Counted from the stretch's first letter, positions 12,125-30,301 are shown. The stretch is 64,000 bases of DNA from Paraspadella gotoi (GCA_051294375.1 JBJCIZ010000239.1:1630581-1694580), one strand, 5' to 3'. Made by a program: numbers and translations. The notes: generated by a model from the letters alone, not told the origin.

Positions 12125-13305
12125 AGCGGCTAAAGGGATTAGAGTAACGAGCAAAGAGAAAAAGTATTTTATTTTCCGTTATCTAGCCAAATCTGAAATG
12201 AAATAATGTTCTTTTTATTCGCTGATACAATAAAAACGTAATTTTTTTTTAATATTTATATAATAGAATCGAGAACTCGGCAATGAACTGGAACATAATC
12301 GTCCATACTTATCTTAAGACCACAAGATATAACAACGCAAATATATGTCAAAAAAATCAATAGAGTAAGAGAATTGATGAACTCGGCCGGCGGAAGGAGA
12401 GAAATATAAAACCACGAGACCGACCGACCGACCGACGAGAGAGACACGAGAAAAAATCAAAAAAACGAAAAAGAAAGAAAAATGGATTCAAAAAAAAGGA
12501 ACCGGGATTGATTCGTTGTTAATTAATTAATTAATTCGTTGTTAATTAATTGATTGGGAGATAAGTTGATTATTTCTTTTTTTTTCATGTCCCACCCACG
12601 TTTTTTAAAGAAAAGTTCGAGATAAAAAAAAATGGGAGCCTCGATAATATTGCAAGGTTATTTTTACTGAAGGTTTCGTTCGAATTATGTTAAATAGTAA
12701 TATAAGTTTTGTTTATACCACGTTTGTCTTATAAAGTTAAGTAAACTAATGTTTTCTTACCCTTTCGACCTTACGACTGATTTTTCCAACGGTCAAATCT
12801 GACGTATAATTATTTGAAATTGCTTCGAGATAAATATATAATATATTGGGGTGAGCTACATTGATAAAAGGGTACGATTTACTAATCTATAGCCTACTGG
12901 AAACACTATCTACGCGCTTATTACAGTATAACTAAAATAAAACACAGACGGACATATTGCTCACTAGGAAATCTGCAATCGCCTCTCTTAGTCGAAAAAA
13001 AAAAACAACAATCGAACCGGCGATGACACTTTCCCACCCAACAAAAAAATACAATCAATTTATCCAGAGCTTGAAAAAAAAAAGCCATGACGAATTTTTC
13101 GGTCCATAACGAATCATAGGAAAAAAATATCATAATAAATATCAAAATATACTCCCATAAAACCGAAGCCATGTACAATATACAATAAAAAAAAAAATTA
13201 GTTGAAAACTCAAAAGTGACGGTGGCACGGAAACAAAACGTAGAAAAAAATAGAAGAAAGCGCAATACATATAAGTTCTATTTTCTTTTTCTAAGTTTTT
13301 TTTTT
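12125..13305. other. Spacer between ISY1 and PPP2R5
   Basis: About 1.2 kb, AT-rich, with short tandem strings (TTAATTAA repeats near 12520-12550). No open frame with a recognisable protein was found on either strand. It is expected to hold the ISY1 promoter and PPP2R5 3' UTR. Confidence 0.5.
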
Positions 13306-17091
<3,786 letters not shown>

Positions 17092-17501
17092 AAGGGGCGA
17101 AGATGATGGTGGATGGATTGGAGGGTGAAGATTAGGGGGTGGGGAGGGGGAAAAGAAACCGGAAGAGAGAAAGAAAGGGTGAAGACGTGACTAGAGAAGA
17201 GAAAGACGAGGGCGGTTCATTCACGCGACGTTATGTTTGTGTCATTAAAGTCGCGTGATTTCGCGGCGAGTAACATGGGGTAAGTCGAGGCCATGGATGT
17301 CGATTTTCTCATGGGTATTTAATAAAATACGTGGTATTTAAAACAGAAACAGGTGTTTGGAGCCAAACAGCGTTTCGTATTTTGTTTTGTGTGTTTTTTT
17401 TTTTAAGAATGAATTGTTTTAATCGCCTGGAAAAAAACGAGCAATAACTTTATATTTGAAAAAAAAAAAAGACTAAACGACAACAGAAACGCGACGAGAG
17501 T
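17092..17501. other. Spacer between PPP2R5 start and NIFK stop
   Basis: About 410 bases holding the presumed PPP2R5 promoter and NIFK 3' UTR. No gene or distinct element was seen beyond short A/T runs. Confidence 0.5.
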
Positions 17502-18194
17502 TCAATCAGCGGCGTCGACAGCAGCGGCGTCGACAGCAGCGGCGCCACCATCCTCCGCCTCCCCGACGCTCATGGGCTCCGCTTTGGACTTCTCAAGGTC
17601 GAGCGCCTCGACGTGACACTCGTATTCAATTCCCATCTCTTTCAGCGACGCCATCTTTTTCTCAAACTTCTTCCCGCGCCTCTTGGCGTTGGACGCCGCC
17701 CTCTGCGGCGTCTTCTCGGCGTTGTGCCGCTGCCGTGAGCTGCGCTGCGCCGTCGGCGGGCGGAAGGGACGATCGCAGTTTTTGAAAGTTTCGGGGTGGA
17801 CCCGATCGGGCGGGATGAACTCGCACTTGAGGATTTGCCGGAACATGAGGTAATTGTTCATGGTGTCGGCGGCGATCTTGGCCACCTCCTCGTGTTGGAA
17901 CTCGACGAAGGCGTAGCCCTTGGAACGGCCCGTCCGCTTTGAACGGGAGAGGCGGAGACGCGTGACGCGTCCGAATTGGGAGAAGAATCCGCGCATCTCC
18001 TTTTCGTAGAAGCCGTGGGGAACGTGACCGAGATAGACGACGCCGGGGATGTTGGATCCTTGAGAGGCGGCGCCGGCGCCCCGTTTGTGGGCGGCGACGC
18101 GGCGCTCAAAGTCCTCCTGGTCGTCGGGCTCGAGGGCTAAAAGGGACTCGGCGCCGGTCGGGGTCGGGCCGCCAGTTTTCTTCTTTTTAGGCAT
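17502..18194 (-). CDS. NIFK: NIFK / Nop15-like nucleolar RRM protein
   Basis: Single exon, 230 residues. One RRM (about residues 50-130) contains VVYLGHVPHGFYEKEMRGFF (RNP2) and GRSKGYAFVEF (RNP1), the combination typical of NIFK and yeast Nop15, which act in 60S ribosomal subunit assembly (ITS2 processing). After the RRM come HPETFKNC and a basic C-terminal tail with KKFEKKMASLKEMGIEYEC, also a family trait. A start 15 codons upstream is open, but MPKKKK gives the usual basic nuclear N-terminus. The last residues are a short AVDAAD-type repeat built from a tandem gcggcgtcgaca unit, probably slipped replication. Confidence 0.92.
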   Translation of the reverse strand: MPKKKKTGGPTPTGAESLLALEPDDQEDFERRVAAHKRGAGAASQGSNIPGVVYLGHVPHGFYEKEMRGFFSQFGRVTRLRLSRSKRTGRSKGYAFVEFQHEEVAKIAADTMNNYLMFRQILKCEFIPPDRVHPETFKNCDRPFRPPTAQRSSRQRHNAEKTPQRAASNAKRRGKKFEKKMASLKEMGIEYECHVEALDLEKSKAEPMSVGEAEDGGAAAVDAAAVDAAD

Positions 18195-18727
18195 TTTTGT
18201 CGTTTGTTTACTGTCTATTTCTTTACTTTTTAAAAGCAACGAAAAAACTAATTTTCCCGTTTGCCCTATTAAAAAATATGGAATTAAGACTAAATTACCG
18301 ATGGAACCGTTAGAAGCGATATATCTTCTTTGAAACCGAAAAAAAAATTAATGTCTATTAAGTTTCTTCTTAACAAAAAAAAATGAATTCTTACGTCGAA
18401 CGAAGTAAGAAAAAAAATGAGGAATGACAATGAATGAAGATCTTTATTTTTCTCAATAAACGAAGCGCCCGAAAAAAAAAAGGGAAACGCGCCGACGAGA
18501 AGAAGCGCCGCCCGAAGGCCAACGATGTGATTCCTCCCCCCTCCAAGAGATCGAAGACACAAAAAGGAAAAATAGTGAAGCGATGAGTTTAGACACGAAG
18601 AAATATTAAGATTTGATTTCGTCCTCGTCTTGAGAGAGAGAAAAAAAAGCATCGATTTGTCCAACGAACGTCGCTTGTTTTTTTTTTTCGCCAACACCCG
18701 AGTTTTTTTTTTTTTGTTTGGTCTCTA
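18195..18727. other. Spacer between NIFK and TMED2
   Basis: About 530 bases with several A/T tracts; expected NIFK promoter and TMED2 3' UTR. No gene was seen. Confidence 0.5.
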
Positions 18728-21016
<2,289 letters not shown>

Positions 21017-21323
21017 TGTGACTAGTTTTTTGGAATTCTCCGTTAGATAATTTTGAAACCAAATATCTGTAAAAGAAGATCCCAGTTTACAAAGACGCGT
21101 GGTAATCATTTAAATATTAAATAAACGTATGTATTGTGCGTAGGAAAAAATCGCTATAAAAGCGGCAATAACGATAAACATCAACGAATTTAACTAAAAG
21201 ATTTCAGAATCTAAAAAATCCGGTCAGACGATCATATTCAAATTATTGATTGTAGCGAAGAAATCCTGATAACCGCGTTAAAATCTCAATTTCAAAGACA
21301 ATGTCTTGAAGTTTGATATCACA
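21017..21323. other. Spacer between TMED2 start and BLOC1S3 stop
   Basis: About 300 bases; nothing distinctive was seen. The TMED2 promoter is expected here. Confidence 0.4.
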
Positions 21324-22177
21324 TCACAGCTTGATATTTGGCAAAAGTTTGCAAGTAGCGAGAATGTCGACCGAATCTTCCATCCGGAAAAGATGATTTG
21401 ACAAATTTCGAAACAAATGCGACGTTTCCTGAGAGAAAATTAGCAAAGAAATGTTATTAATCTCGTGAAAAGTTCCTTAAAATGTTGCTTAATCAGTCGC
21501 AATTTTTTTTTTTTTTTTTTGCTTAGCACCTGAGTTAACTGCCTCGTTTTGGAAAACTGGTTGTGGATCGACTGAAGATCCGAGGTCGCGTTCCGCACGA
21601 GTCGACTCCAACTCCCCGTCAAATTCCGATTGAGACTTTGGTGAGTTTCGAAGAGTTTTTGATGGAGAACTGAGTCGACGAAGGTCCTCATCGTGGAGGA
21701 CCCACTCTCCGTTCGAGGGGATGTGTCGACGAGGGATTCCGGGCGAAGGCCTTGGGTGAATGACGGTTCGGAATCGGACTTTGTGAAGGAGTCTTTGTCG
21801 ACGTCGAGACCGGAAGAGGTCGAAATGGGCGTGGCCTCTTTCGCAAGTTCCTCCGTCTCGTCCTCCGATTCGGACGCTTCGCCGGATATCACTTGACTGT
21901 GGAGAGCAAAGGATAGAAGTCGCCATCTTCAAAACGTTATAACATGTTTAATCTTTCTACCCTACCCTATTTCCTCATCGTTAACGTGGACTTTTTCGTC
22001 CTCTTGGACTATGTATTCGTCTTCCTCCAAGAGGTCGCTGGCGTCACCGATGTCTTCCGACTTGACCGAGGACGCCGTCAACTTCCGCGGCGAGGCTTTG
22101 AGGAAATCCTCGTCAAATTCTTCGTCAGTCTTTGAATCTTCGCCGATAACGGCGTCGCCTCTCTCTTTATCGCTCAT
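21324..22177 (-). CDS. BLOC1S3: BLOC-1 subunit 3
   Basis: Subunit of the BLOC-1 complex, which builds endosomal tubules for lysosome-related organelles. Exons: 22177-21966, 21897-21530, 21428-21324, giving 227 residues in phase. The acidic, Ser-rich disordered N-terminal half contains VISGEASESEDE, resembling the repeated GEATETDSE motif of the mammalian protein. The helical C-terminal half ends in MEDSVDILATCKLLPNIKL, matching the end of vertebrate BLOC1S3 (LDIVAGCRLLPDI). That pairing of features is the basis of the call; the middle is poorly conserved. The start lies 115 bases after the stop of the double-MIT gene. Just before the ATG is a pyrimidine-rich TTTTAATTTTAG, a possible 3' splice site in the 5' UTR. 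Confidence 0.8.
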
Positions 22178-22291
22178 CGATTTTTCAATGCTAAAATTAA
22201 AAGTAATTTAAAACGATAACCGATAACCAACTGATTGATTTATCAATGTATAAAATACAATAAAAAACAGGAAGACATTAGGAAAATTATT

Positions 22292-23125
22292 TCAAAGAAG
22301 GCAACAACTCTGCTCCCAACTAATTTCTGTCGACGCTCGACGATCTTCTTCTTCTTCTTCTTCTTCTTCTTCTTCTTCTTCTTCCTCGTCCCTCAACCGC
22401 CTTAACTCCTCCATCCTCGAGATGGCTTTGGCGGCCAAAAGTTTCATCTTCCGCTCCGCTTCTCTCTCTTCCTCGCTGGGCGCCGCCGCCGCTCCCGCTT
22501 CGCCGCCGCTCGCCGTCAGCGTCTCCTCCACGCCCCTCATGTAGAGTAGAAAAGCGTCTTCGAGTCGACCTTCGGAGTCGGCGTCCAGCGCCGCGGCGAA
22601 GACCAGGCGAGTAAGGCGAGACATGCCGCGCGGGTGAGCGGTCACGTCGAGGGGCGGCTCCGCGGCGTCGGCGGAACCGTCCAGGCTGAGCGACGTCCGT
22701 CGAGAGGAGATGGCGCGCCGATATTCGCCGCTCGCGTCGGCCTCTCGATCGTAATGTCGCGCGTCGTGATAAACGACGATGTAATCATCGATTATCAAAG
22801 ACTCTCCCCTGACGACCGGCGCGTCCTCCGACTCCAGATCCGCCTCTGCCCCAACTTCGTCGACGGCGTCGTCTAATTTGTCCCAACCGGCGTCATCCTC
22901 TTCGGCGGCGTCGCGATCTTTCAGTCTCGTGGCGCGTTCGCAGTAGAGCGCCGCTTTCGCCGCCAAGTCGGGGATATTGGAGCCGGATCTGGCGGCGCGG
23001 ATGAGCGCCTCGCCGGCGAGGGCGTAGTAGTGGATGGCGGAGGAGGTGAAGCCGCGCTCGTCGAAGTAGACCGCCTTGAGGGCGAAGAGGAACGCCTCCT
23101 TTTCCACGTCTACGAGGGAAGTCAT
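22292..23125 (-). CDS. Stand-alone double-MIT protein with CCLL tail
   Basis: Single exon, 277 residues. Two three-helix MIT-type modules are visible: residues about 5-75 (EKEAFLFALKAVYFDERG, then YYALAGEALIRAA) and about 170-255 (LTRLVFAAALDADSEGRLED, then LYMRGVEETL). They resemble the paired MIT domains at the N-terminus of calpain-7, which bind ESCRT-III tails. Between them is an acidic linker. After the second module comes a run of about 14 glutamates encoded by a (GAA)n tract at 22341-22386. The chain ends in Cys-Cys-Leu-Leu, a good geranylgeranylation (CaaL) motif. No protease domain follows, because the next gene starts 115 bases on. A membrane-tethered ESCRT-III adaptor is inferred, not shown. 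Confidence 0.75.
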   Translation of the reverse strand: MTSLVDVEKEAFLFALKAVYFDERGFTSSAIHYYALAGEALIRAARSGSNIPDLAAKAALYCERATRLKDRDAAEEDDAGWDKLDDAVDEVGAEADLESEDAPVVRGESLIIDDYIVVYHDARHYDREADASGEYRRAISSRRTSLSLDGSADAAEPPLDVTAHPRGMSRLTRLVFAAALDADSEGRLEDAFLLYMRGVEETLTASGGEAGAAAAPSEEEREAERKMKLLAAKAISRMEELRRLRDEEEEEEEEEEEEEEDRRASTEISWEQSCCLL

Positions 23126-23707
23126 GTTTTTGTTCGTTTATTTTTTTGGTTTTTGTTCTGTTTTGTAGGTGTAAAACTCTACGTCTCACGGATTTTCGTT
23201 TAGTTCAGGCATCTTTTCAACGAAAAGCTCACTAACTTGGAACCCTTTCTCTCTGAAAAAGAAAGGGGATTTCTTTTTAATTTTGGAAGATTGGCAAAGC
23301 GGTAGACACATTCATTTCTTACTAATTCGAAAAAAAAGGGGTATAAAGATTGGGGTTTCAACGAGCTAATCAAAGTTTTTTTGAGAAAAAGAAAAAAAAA
23401 GGTAAAATTGGTATTTTAAAAAATAGTAGAACAAGCCGTGGCAAAATAAATGACAAAAAAAAAAAAAAAAAAAACCTGAACAATTATTAATGAAGCGGTC
23501 CTAAAGTTATTTCCTGCGATTTATCACAAACACAACAATTCCGACGAGCCTAAATAAACAAACAGTTTAATTTTTTTTTATTGACCTAAAGTACGTAACA
23601 AGTAACGAAAGAGCAAAAACGTTGCGCCGTCTTCGTCTTCATCGTTTTCTATTTTTAATGCACGGCCGATGCAACGAAGCCGGAGAAAAAGAGATTTCCA
23701 GATTTCG
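23126..23707. other. Spacer between double-MIT gene and CDK12
   Basis: About 580 bases with a 16-18 base A run near 23455-23473. It contains the presumed promoter of the MIT gene and CDK12 3' UTR. No coding potential was recognised. Confidence 0.5.
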
Positions 23708-26700
23708 TCAATAGTTTCTCGATCGATCGTTGGACTGTTGTCCCGGTTGTTGTCCCGGTTGTTGTTGTTGTCGTTGTGGACCGCCGCCGTTGCGAGGGTC
23801 GAACGGGTCTCTCTGCGGTAAAAAGAATACAAGAAATGATTATTTAATTATATGACAATTAAACTATCATTCTAAACGCCGAACCTGTGGAGGGGCGCTG
23901 CCTTCTCGCAATTGCTTCTTCCTCCTCTTGCTCCATAACTCGTGACAATCCTGGTGCTTCGGCAAATTAGGGGCGTGAACTCTGGAAGAGAAGAGTAAAA
24001 GTATTCAATATCTGGTAAGGACTGAAGAATGAGTGCCTTTGAGTCGGGCAGCAGGGCGTCAACTAGCCCAGAGTCACTACACTGTTATATTATATCAAGA
24101 AAGAAACATAATAGATCAGTAGCCACAGGTTAGTGAGCACAAAGGGATCACTAAGAAAACACGAAGAAGTACCCAACACCTCTGCTGGGAGTGGTCTTTT
24201 CATACAATTGAAACATTCTTTGAAATATTTTCCACTTCATTGATAGGGAAGCCAGGTACTCTGGGAGTGAATAAACGAGTCTGTGTGAGAGTCTTGATTG
24301 AAAGCTTGCAGGCACCTGCTATGTCATTATCTTATAAGAGTGATGGAGGCCTTAAACCACCAAAGCCTGTCCAAAGTCAGGGGCAAGATAGCTTATTTAT
24401 TAAATGAATGGATAATTTTCATATTGGTTGTACCAATTTCATAATATAAAATATAAAATATTAATCATTAACTCATGAGAGCTGAGGGGAGAAAAGTGTA
24501 ATGAATCAATTACATAATTATCAATGGCGAATAAAAGAATAATCAATGAATCTTCATTTAAATAAGACAACCATTAGAATCTCTGGCGAAGAGAACCTCG
24601 CATCATCGGAACAAAAAATTTGACTTTTATTTACGACAATAACTGATTTTTTTTTTCGAAACGTTGTTTCCCAAATCAGATCAACATAAAAAGAAGAAAA
24701 TACAATATAAAATATAATATAAAATGATAACAAAAGAAATCACCTGGATACGTCTAAATTTCTGAGCCACGAAGAGTTGAGGGATTCCTCAGCGGAGCAC
24801 CTCCTCTCCGGATCGAGCGTCAACATCTTGTCCATGAGCGCCAGCGCGTTTTCGGGGATGAAGGGGGAGAACTCTTCTCGAACGCGTCGTCGATAACTCT
24901 TCTTTGGCTTCACTGGAAAGATGGAATGCGCGGGTTTGATCGATTATTACAATTATTAAATGCAGCATCCTTTTGATAGTTACCCGTGTGAAAGAGGGGC
25001 AATTTGATAACCTCCGGCCAGACGGCCGGAGAAGGTGACCCGCAAATCCGCGAGATCAGCTCGAGTTGAGCTATTTCCGAATTGGCTTGGAAGATGGGCT
25101 GAGAAAAAAAGGCGAGAACAGTTGGCCGATTTGGTCAAAACGTGTTTTATCGGAGGCTCGTCAATTAAAAATTGAGACGTTGAAATAACGCTAATACAAA
25201 AATACGAATACGAAATTTCTTGGAAATGAGATTAAATAATTATCCTAATTAAACTCTCTTATAGACTTACCTTGCGGACGAAGAGTTCGCCAAGAATGCA
25301 GCCCATGCTCCACACGTCCACCGACGTTCCGTATCTCTCTTCGCCAAGCAGGAGCTCGGGCGGGCGGTACCAAAGCGTGATTACCTTAATTTAATATACA
25401 AAATACTCATACGAAAATCGTTAAAAAAATTTAGAAATGAACGCTTTAAATATGTAATTAATGTACCCTTTTAAGCTTACTGGTTTATATCAAAAGATGC
25501 AAGTTTAGTAACGAGGTAATGAGAACGCTTAATGCAATCCCAATATAAGCAATTTTCTCGAGAGGATTTTAAAAATTTATATTATTTTTCAAATTTTTAA
25601 TAAAAACTTTCCAACAAAAAAATATAAGTCTGTAACAGTAAAACCAAAGTCTAAACCACGTAATATTTATAAAGAAATAACTCGATATAAGCAAAAAGTT
25701 AAAAAATCATAAAATCGAGTTTTAAGCATATTACTTCATTATGTAAATGAATTTAGGAACTTCCTAAAATTTCTCTGTTGCAGTAAAATTCCTCCCCCCC
25801 CCTCCACCGGCCAAACGCAAACCTTGTTCGTGTACGGCCTGAGCTTGTCCTCGCTGTTAAAAAGCCGGGCGAGCCCAAAGTCGGCAAGCTTGGCCTGTCC
25901 GGCGTTGTTCATGAGAATGTTGGAACACTTGATGTCGCGGTGGAGAAAGTTTTTGCGGTGACAGTAGGCGAGGCCCTCGAGGAGTTGACGCATGATGCTG
26001 GCGATGTGCTCCTCGGTGAACTCGACCATGCCGGATTCCAAGAGGCCCATGAGGTCGTGGTCCATGTATTCGAAGACGAGGTAGAAGGAGCCCCGATCCT
26101 TCTTGAAGTCGAGCGCGTTCCGCTTGTCCGTGCAAATCTCCTTGAGGTTGACGATGGAGCGATGGTTGAGCTGGCGGAGGATCTTGATCTCGCGGACTGC
26201 GGTGATGGGGAAGCCCTCCTTTTCGTTTTCCAAGCGGACCTGGGGGGGGGGAACGATGATTGTGTTGTATACTAGATGATCCCTATATTTTCAGAAGACA
26301 ACACTAACCTCCTCCTATCTCCCCCTTAAATATTCCACAAATAATATTTAACAATTTAATCGGGTGGAAACTTAAAATGTTTTTTTCTTTAATCAAAATA
26401 ACTTCATTACTTCAATAAAATTATAATTAGGCGTTTTCTGATAATTAAAAACATTTTCTTTAAATCCCCTTCAAATCCGGCCAACCTTCCCATCCCCTTC
26501 AAACCCCAACAAAATCGCCCCAGCCTTTTCCACAACCTTCTTGAGAGCGACGAGCTCCTCGACGCCCTCGTTGACGACCTTGGCCTTGTAGACCTGACCG
26601 TAGGTGCCCTCGCCGATCTGGGCGATGATGTCGAACTCCTCCACGCAGCGATCGCCCCACGTGAGGCGCGGGTGGAGCGCCCGTCGCTCCATCAGTTTCT

Positions 26701-28859
26701 GGGGTTTGTACTCGTCGTCGCGATTTCGACGCCCGCCCTTGGGGAGAGTAATAATTACAAATTAATTATTATATTAAATATAAGTTTTACTTCCTAAAGC
26801 CTCATTGAAGGTTTCTTGCCTCCCCCTCAATTTTGAGTCGAGTGTGTTTGTATAATTTATGTATGTATTTGTATGTAGAAAAATTCAAAGTAAACTTGTT
26901 GAATTAATAATGCTCTTTATTAAAGAGACTTTAGTCATTTATGAAAAAATCTAAAATCATTATTTTGTTCAATGTTTCTTCTTCGATTCTCACATGAGAC
27001 GAGTCGTTCTCGGGAGGCGGACTCAGATCGTCCTCGTCCCTCCCGACGGGGGGCATCGGCAGATCGTGGATTCTAGAACGCCTCTTGTGGTTGGCGGCGT
27101 ATCTATCTCCGCCGCCGCCGCCGCCGCCGCCGTCGCGATGCGAGTCCGACTTGGACGGAGTCATATGAGCCGAAGTCTCCTGCTGAAGCTGCGTTTGATC
27201 TTGGTGATGCTGTGGGGGAAGAGAGAACGCATCCGGTTTACAATTTGTTCATTTATGAGAGAAGATTATCAGTATCAATTACATGGAAAGCCTCACTTAC
27301 CTCGTAGCCTCGGTAAGGACTCTGCGTCTTTCCATTGGCTCCGACCTCGACGCGTTTGGCCGACAGGGATTGGTGATGATAGTCCACATGCGTCGGGATC
27401 TGTTGCTGCGGCTGCTGCTGCAAATGCGGTGCCGCCGGAGCGAGCTGCTGCAGCGGGGGCTGCTGATGAGGCGGAAGATGATGGAGCAGGTTGGGCGGCG
27501 GCTGAGCGACGTTGGGAAATCCCGTTGCGGCAGCCACCCTGCTCAGCAGCTCTTGCTGCTCCTTGGGCAGCAGCGGCTGAGGCGGCATGCCGGGCGGATG
27601 GGGAGGAACGGAGGGGGGCGTGGGGACGACGACGACGGCGGCAGGGGGTGGCGCCGAGGCTTCGTAAGGCACCTGAGTCGGCGGCAGAGGAACTGGCGGC
27701 GGCGGCCGTGACTCTCGGTTCGAATAGGAACCGAGGTATCGCGGAGAATCGGAGGGCGCGTTGTTAGACGTGTGGGCGCGTCCGCCGTACGAGTTTCGCG
27801 AAGGAACCGACTCGTCGCGATGCAGGGGCTCGTCTCGACCACGCGGACCCCCGCCGCGATCGCGAAAACCGCCACCGCCGGAAGTGGGCGTGCCCGTGGA
27901 TTTTCCCCATCGACGATTAATCTCGCCCCCAAGAGTGGTGGCATATCTGGCACTACCTGCAAGGCGGAAATAGAGAAAGACGTAATCGAGTACACTACCA
28001 GACTGAATTGTGAATTACTCGTCAATCTCATTTGCATATTGTCGTGATTTTATTAAGCAGTAATATATTTTTATTTTGCTACTTTTGTCATTGTTTATTA
28101 ATTTTCTGTACAAGTGATTCAATTAAGATATATATATATAATATATATATATATAAATTCAATGACTTGATTATTAAATTACTAAAATTTTACTCGGTAG
28201 CATCTATCCCATGCTTCGCCAACAGAAATCGCGCGACAAATCATCCCAAACGTTAAACCTTTCTCTCTCTTTTCCCTTTCCCTCGTTTCCCTCGTTTCCA
28301 GTTGCTCTTTCTTTTCTTGCGAACTCGACGACGGAGACTGAGCGGCGCCGAAACCGCGAGACGATCGACTCAAATCTTGAAACTCACCCAGGGGATCCCC
28401 GGTCTTCTTCGTGATTTGTTTCACGAATTTTCGAGGCGACATTGACGAACTTCGAGACCTGAAAAGCGAAACGATAATGGTGATGTAAAGAAGAAAATAA
28501 TAATAATAATAATAATAATAGCAACCAATAAGTAAATGGCCCTGTGAAACAGAGTGGACACTGGACATCTCAGTCAAGCCTGCCCCTCATGACGCCAAAA
28601 CACAACGAAAAATTAAAATTGTATTCACGCTCAATAAATACCGTTTATGATTTTTAACGCTTATTAGTATTACTTCTCATCAAACCTAACTAGTAACTAA
28701 TGTATGTATGTTTCCTCTCAATAACTAATCCCATATCCGCCACCTACCTCGAACGCCGCCTCTGCTCGCGTTCCCTCGCGTACGGCGACGCTTGACGCCG
28801 TTCCCTCGATCCGCTCCTCGAGCGGCGCCGATCGCTTTTCCGGTGATGACCGGCGCCTC

Positions 28860-28890
<31 letters not shown>

Positions 28891-29940
28891 GGAAGACGAT
28901 CCCGGCGGCGGCGACCGGCTGCGGCTGCGTCCGCGTGGTCGTTTCCTCGGCGAATGAGAATAGAGATCAGACTCGACTCCGCCTCCGCTGCCGCCGCCGC
29001 CGCCGAGACCCTCGACGCGATACGCCATCGGCGACTCCGTTTCCGGCGTCAGCGTCCGCTCCTTCCGCTTCTGCTTCCGGCCTTTGGCGTCGAAATCGTC
29101 CCTAGGTACGGGAGCGGCGGATGAGGAGGAAGCGTCCCGCGAGGGAGATCGTCGACGAGCGAGTTGGTGATGGGAAGGATGGGCGGCGATGGGCGGACCG
29201 CGCGTGGAGAAAGGCGGGGCGGCGGGAGAGGAGGAAAGAACTTCGCGATAGGGAGCCGCCGCAGCGGAAGAGTGGCGCGCGTGTTTACCGCCGACCGGGG
29301 TAGAGTCCGGCGTTTGGGAGGGTCGGGGACGCGGAGTCGGATAGCGGGAAGACGACGGCGAAGGCGGACGAGCTGCTCGCGAAGGGGTCGGGGACGGATG
29401 GTGGGCGGCGGACCGGGGCGGGGTCCGGGGGCCGCGGTGGCGCGGGGAGACGCTTCCGGCGAAAATGACGTCGTCCGACGGCGTCCGCGGATGGGAAAAG
29501 TCAGATTGGGAGGAGAGTTCGTCGACGTCGTAGGCGGGAACTAGACTCTTGGGAGGTGGTGGGTGATTGCCCTAAGAACAGAGAAAAAAAGATGACAAAG
29601 AAGGAATATGAATAAAAATGAATATGAATGTGAATATGAATAGGATTATGAATAAAAATGATTTCTTTTTCAACTCCGTAATCTGTTGAACTAAGTACAA
29701 ATTAAATAGAGGAAAAAAAGAATAATTTTTTTTCCTCTTTTCGCTCACCGAATCGCTCCTGTGCTTTTTCTTCTTCTTGTCCTTCTTCTTTTTCTTCTTC
29801 TTGTGCGGCTCCTCGGCGGGTCCCCCCTCCCCGTCCCGGCGCGCGGAAGCGGCGTCTCCGCCTCGCGCCTCCCTCGAGTGGCCCGTCGAGTCCCGCTGCG
29901 GCGCTGAACCCGGGATACGCGAAATTCCCGAAACGTTCAT
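23708..29940 (-). CDS. CDK12: Cyclin-dependent kinase 12/13
   Basis: Cyclin K-dependent kinase that phosphorylates the RNA polymerase II C-terminal domain during elongation. Exons: 29940-29749, 29571-28748, 28458-28388, 27956-27301, 27209-26994, 26737-26537, 26239-25823, 25384-25271, 25098-24984, 24912-24744, 23981-23885, 23812-23708, giving 1058 residues in phase. The N-terminal 650 residues are low complexity: Lys-rich, Ser/Pro, RS-type, a run of ten histidines (28862-28891) and Pro/Gln-rich. The kinase core shows [26 protein letters not shown] (cyclin helix), [17 protein letters not shown] and the T-loop [15 protein letters not shown]. The C-terminal [10 protein letters not shown] motif is specific to CDK12/13. 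A Met at 30072 is also open but gives an unlike leader. One gene stands for the vertebrate pair. Confidence 0.93.
24193..24444 (+). repeat. 250-base dispersed repeat, full-length copy
   Basis: Second full-length copy of the element at 15576-15827, differing at only a few bases, inside CDK12 intron 10. Confidence 0.9.
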
Positions 29941-30301
29941 TGGCGGCGGGAGAGAGAGGGGGGGCGGGACTCGGGTCTTCTTCACGGGGGGGAGAGAGCG
30001 AGAGGGGGCCGACGATCGAAATCTCACACACAAATCCGAAAAAAAATTCACTTCAATCGTTCCACTAAACAAAATCCGAAATTACCCTTTTTTTTTCTTC
30101 TTCTTCAAACAACGAAGCAAAGTCACCTTAAGAAGCTACTGGAAATAATTAATAAAGTAACCGTGGTAAAAAAAAAAATGAAGCTAATGAATCGCGTAAA
30201 AAAATACACTGGTTTTATTTAAAAAAAAAAAAAGAAAAAAAGGAAGAAAATCAACGATGGGAGCGAAGAAGTAAAGGGAAGTATTACTCAAAGAACTACA
30301 A
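29941..30301. other. Spacer between CDK12 start and B3GALNT2 stop
   Basis: About 360 bases. An open frame runs upstream of the CDK12 Met for 44 codons but looks like translated 5' UTR. Otherwise it is A/T runs. Confidence 0.4.

Noticed and set aside
12420-12436. Tandem gacc/gaccgacc string as a CRISPR-like or satellite array
   Set aside because: Only a few four-base units in a eukaryotic spacer; ordinary low complexity.
29941-30072. Alternative CDK12 start at 30072
   Set aside because: The extra 44 residues look like translated 5' UTR and are unlike CDK12 N-termini, though it cannot be excluded.
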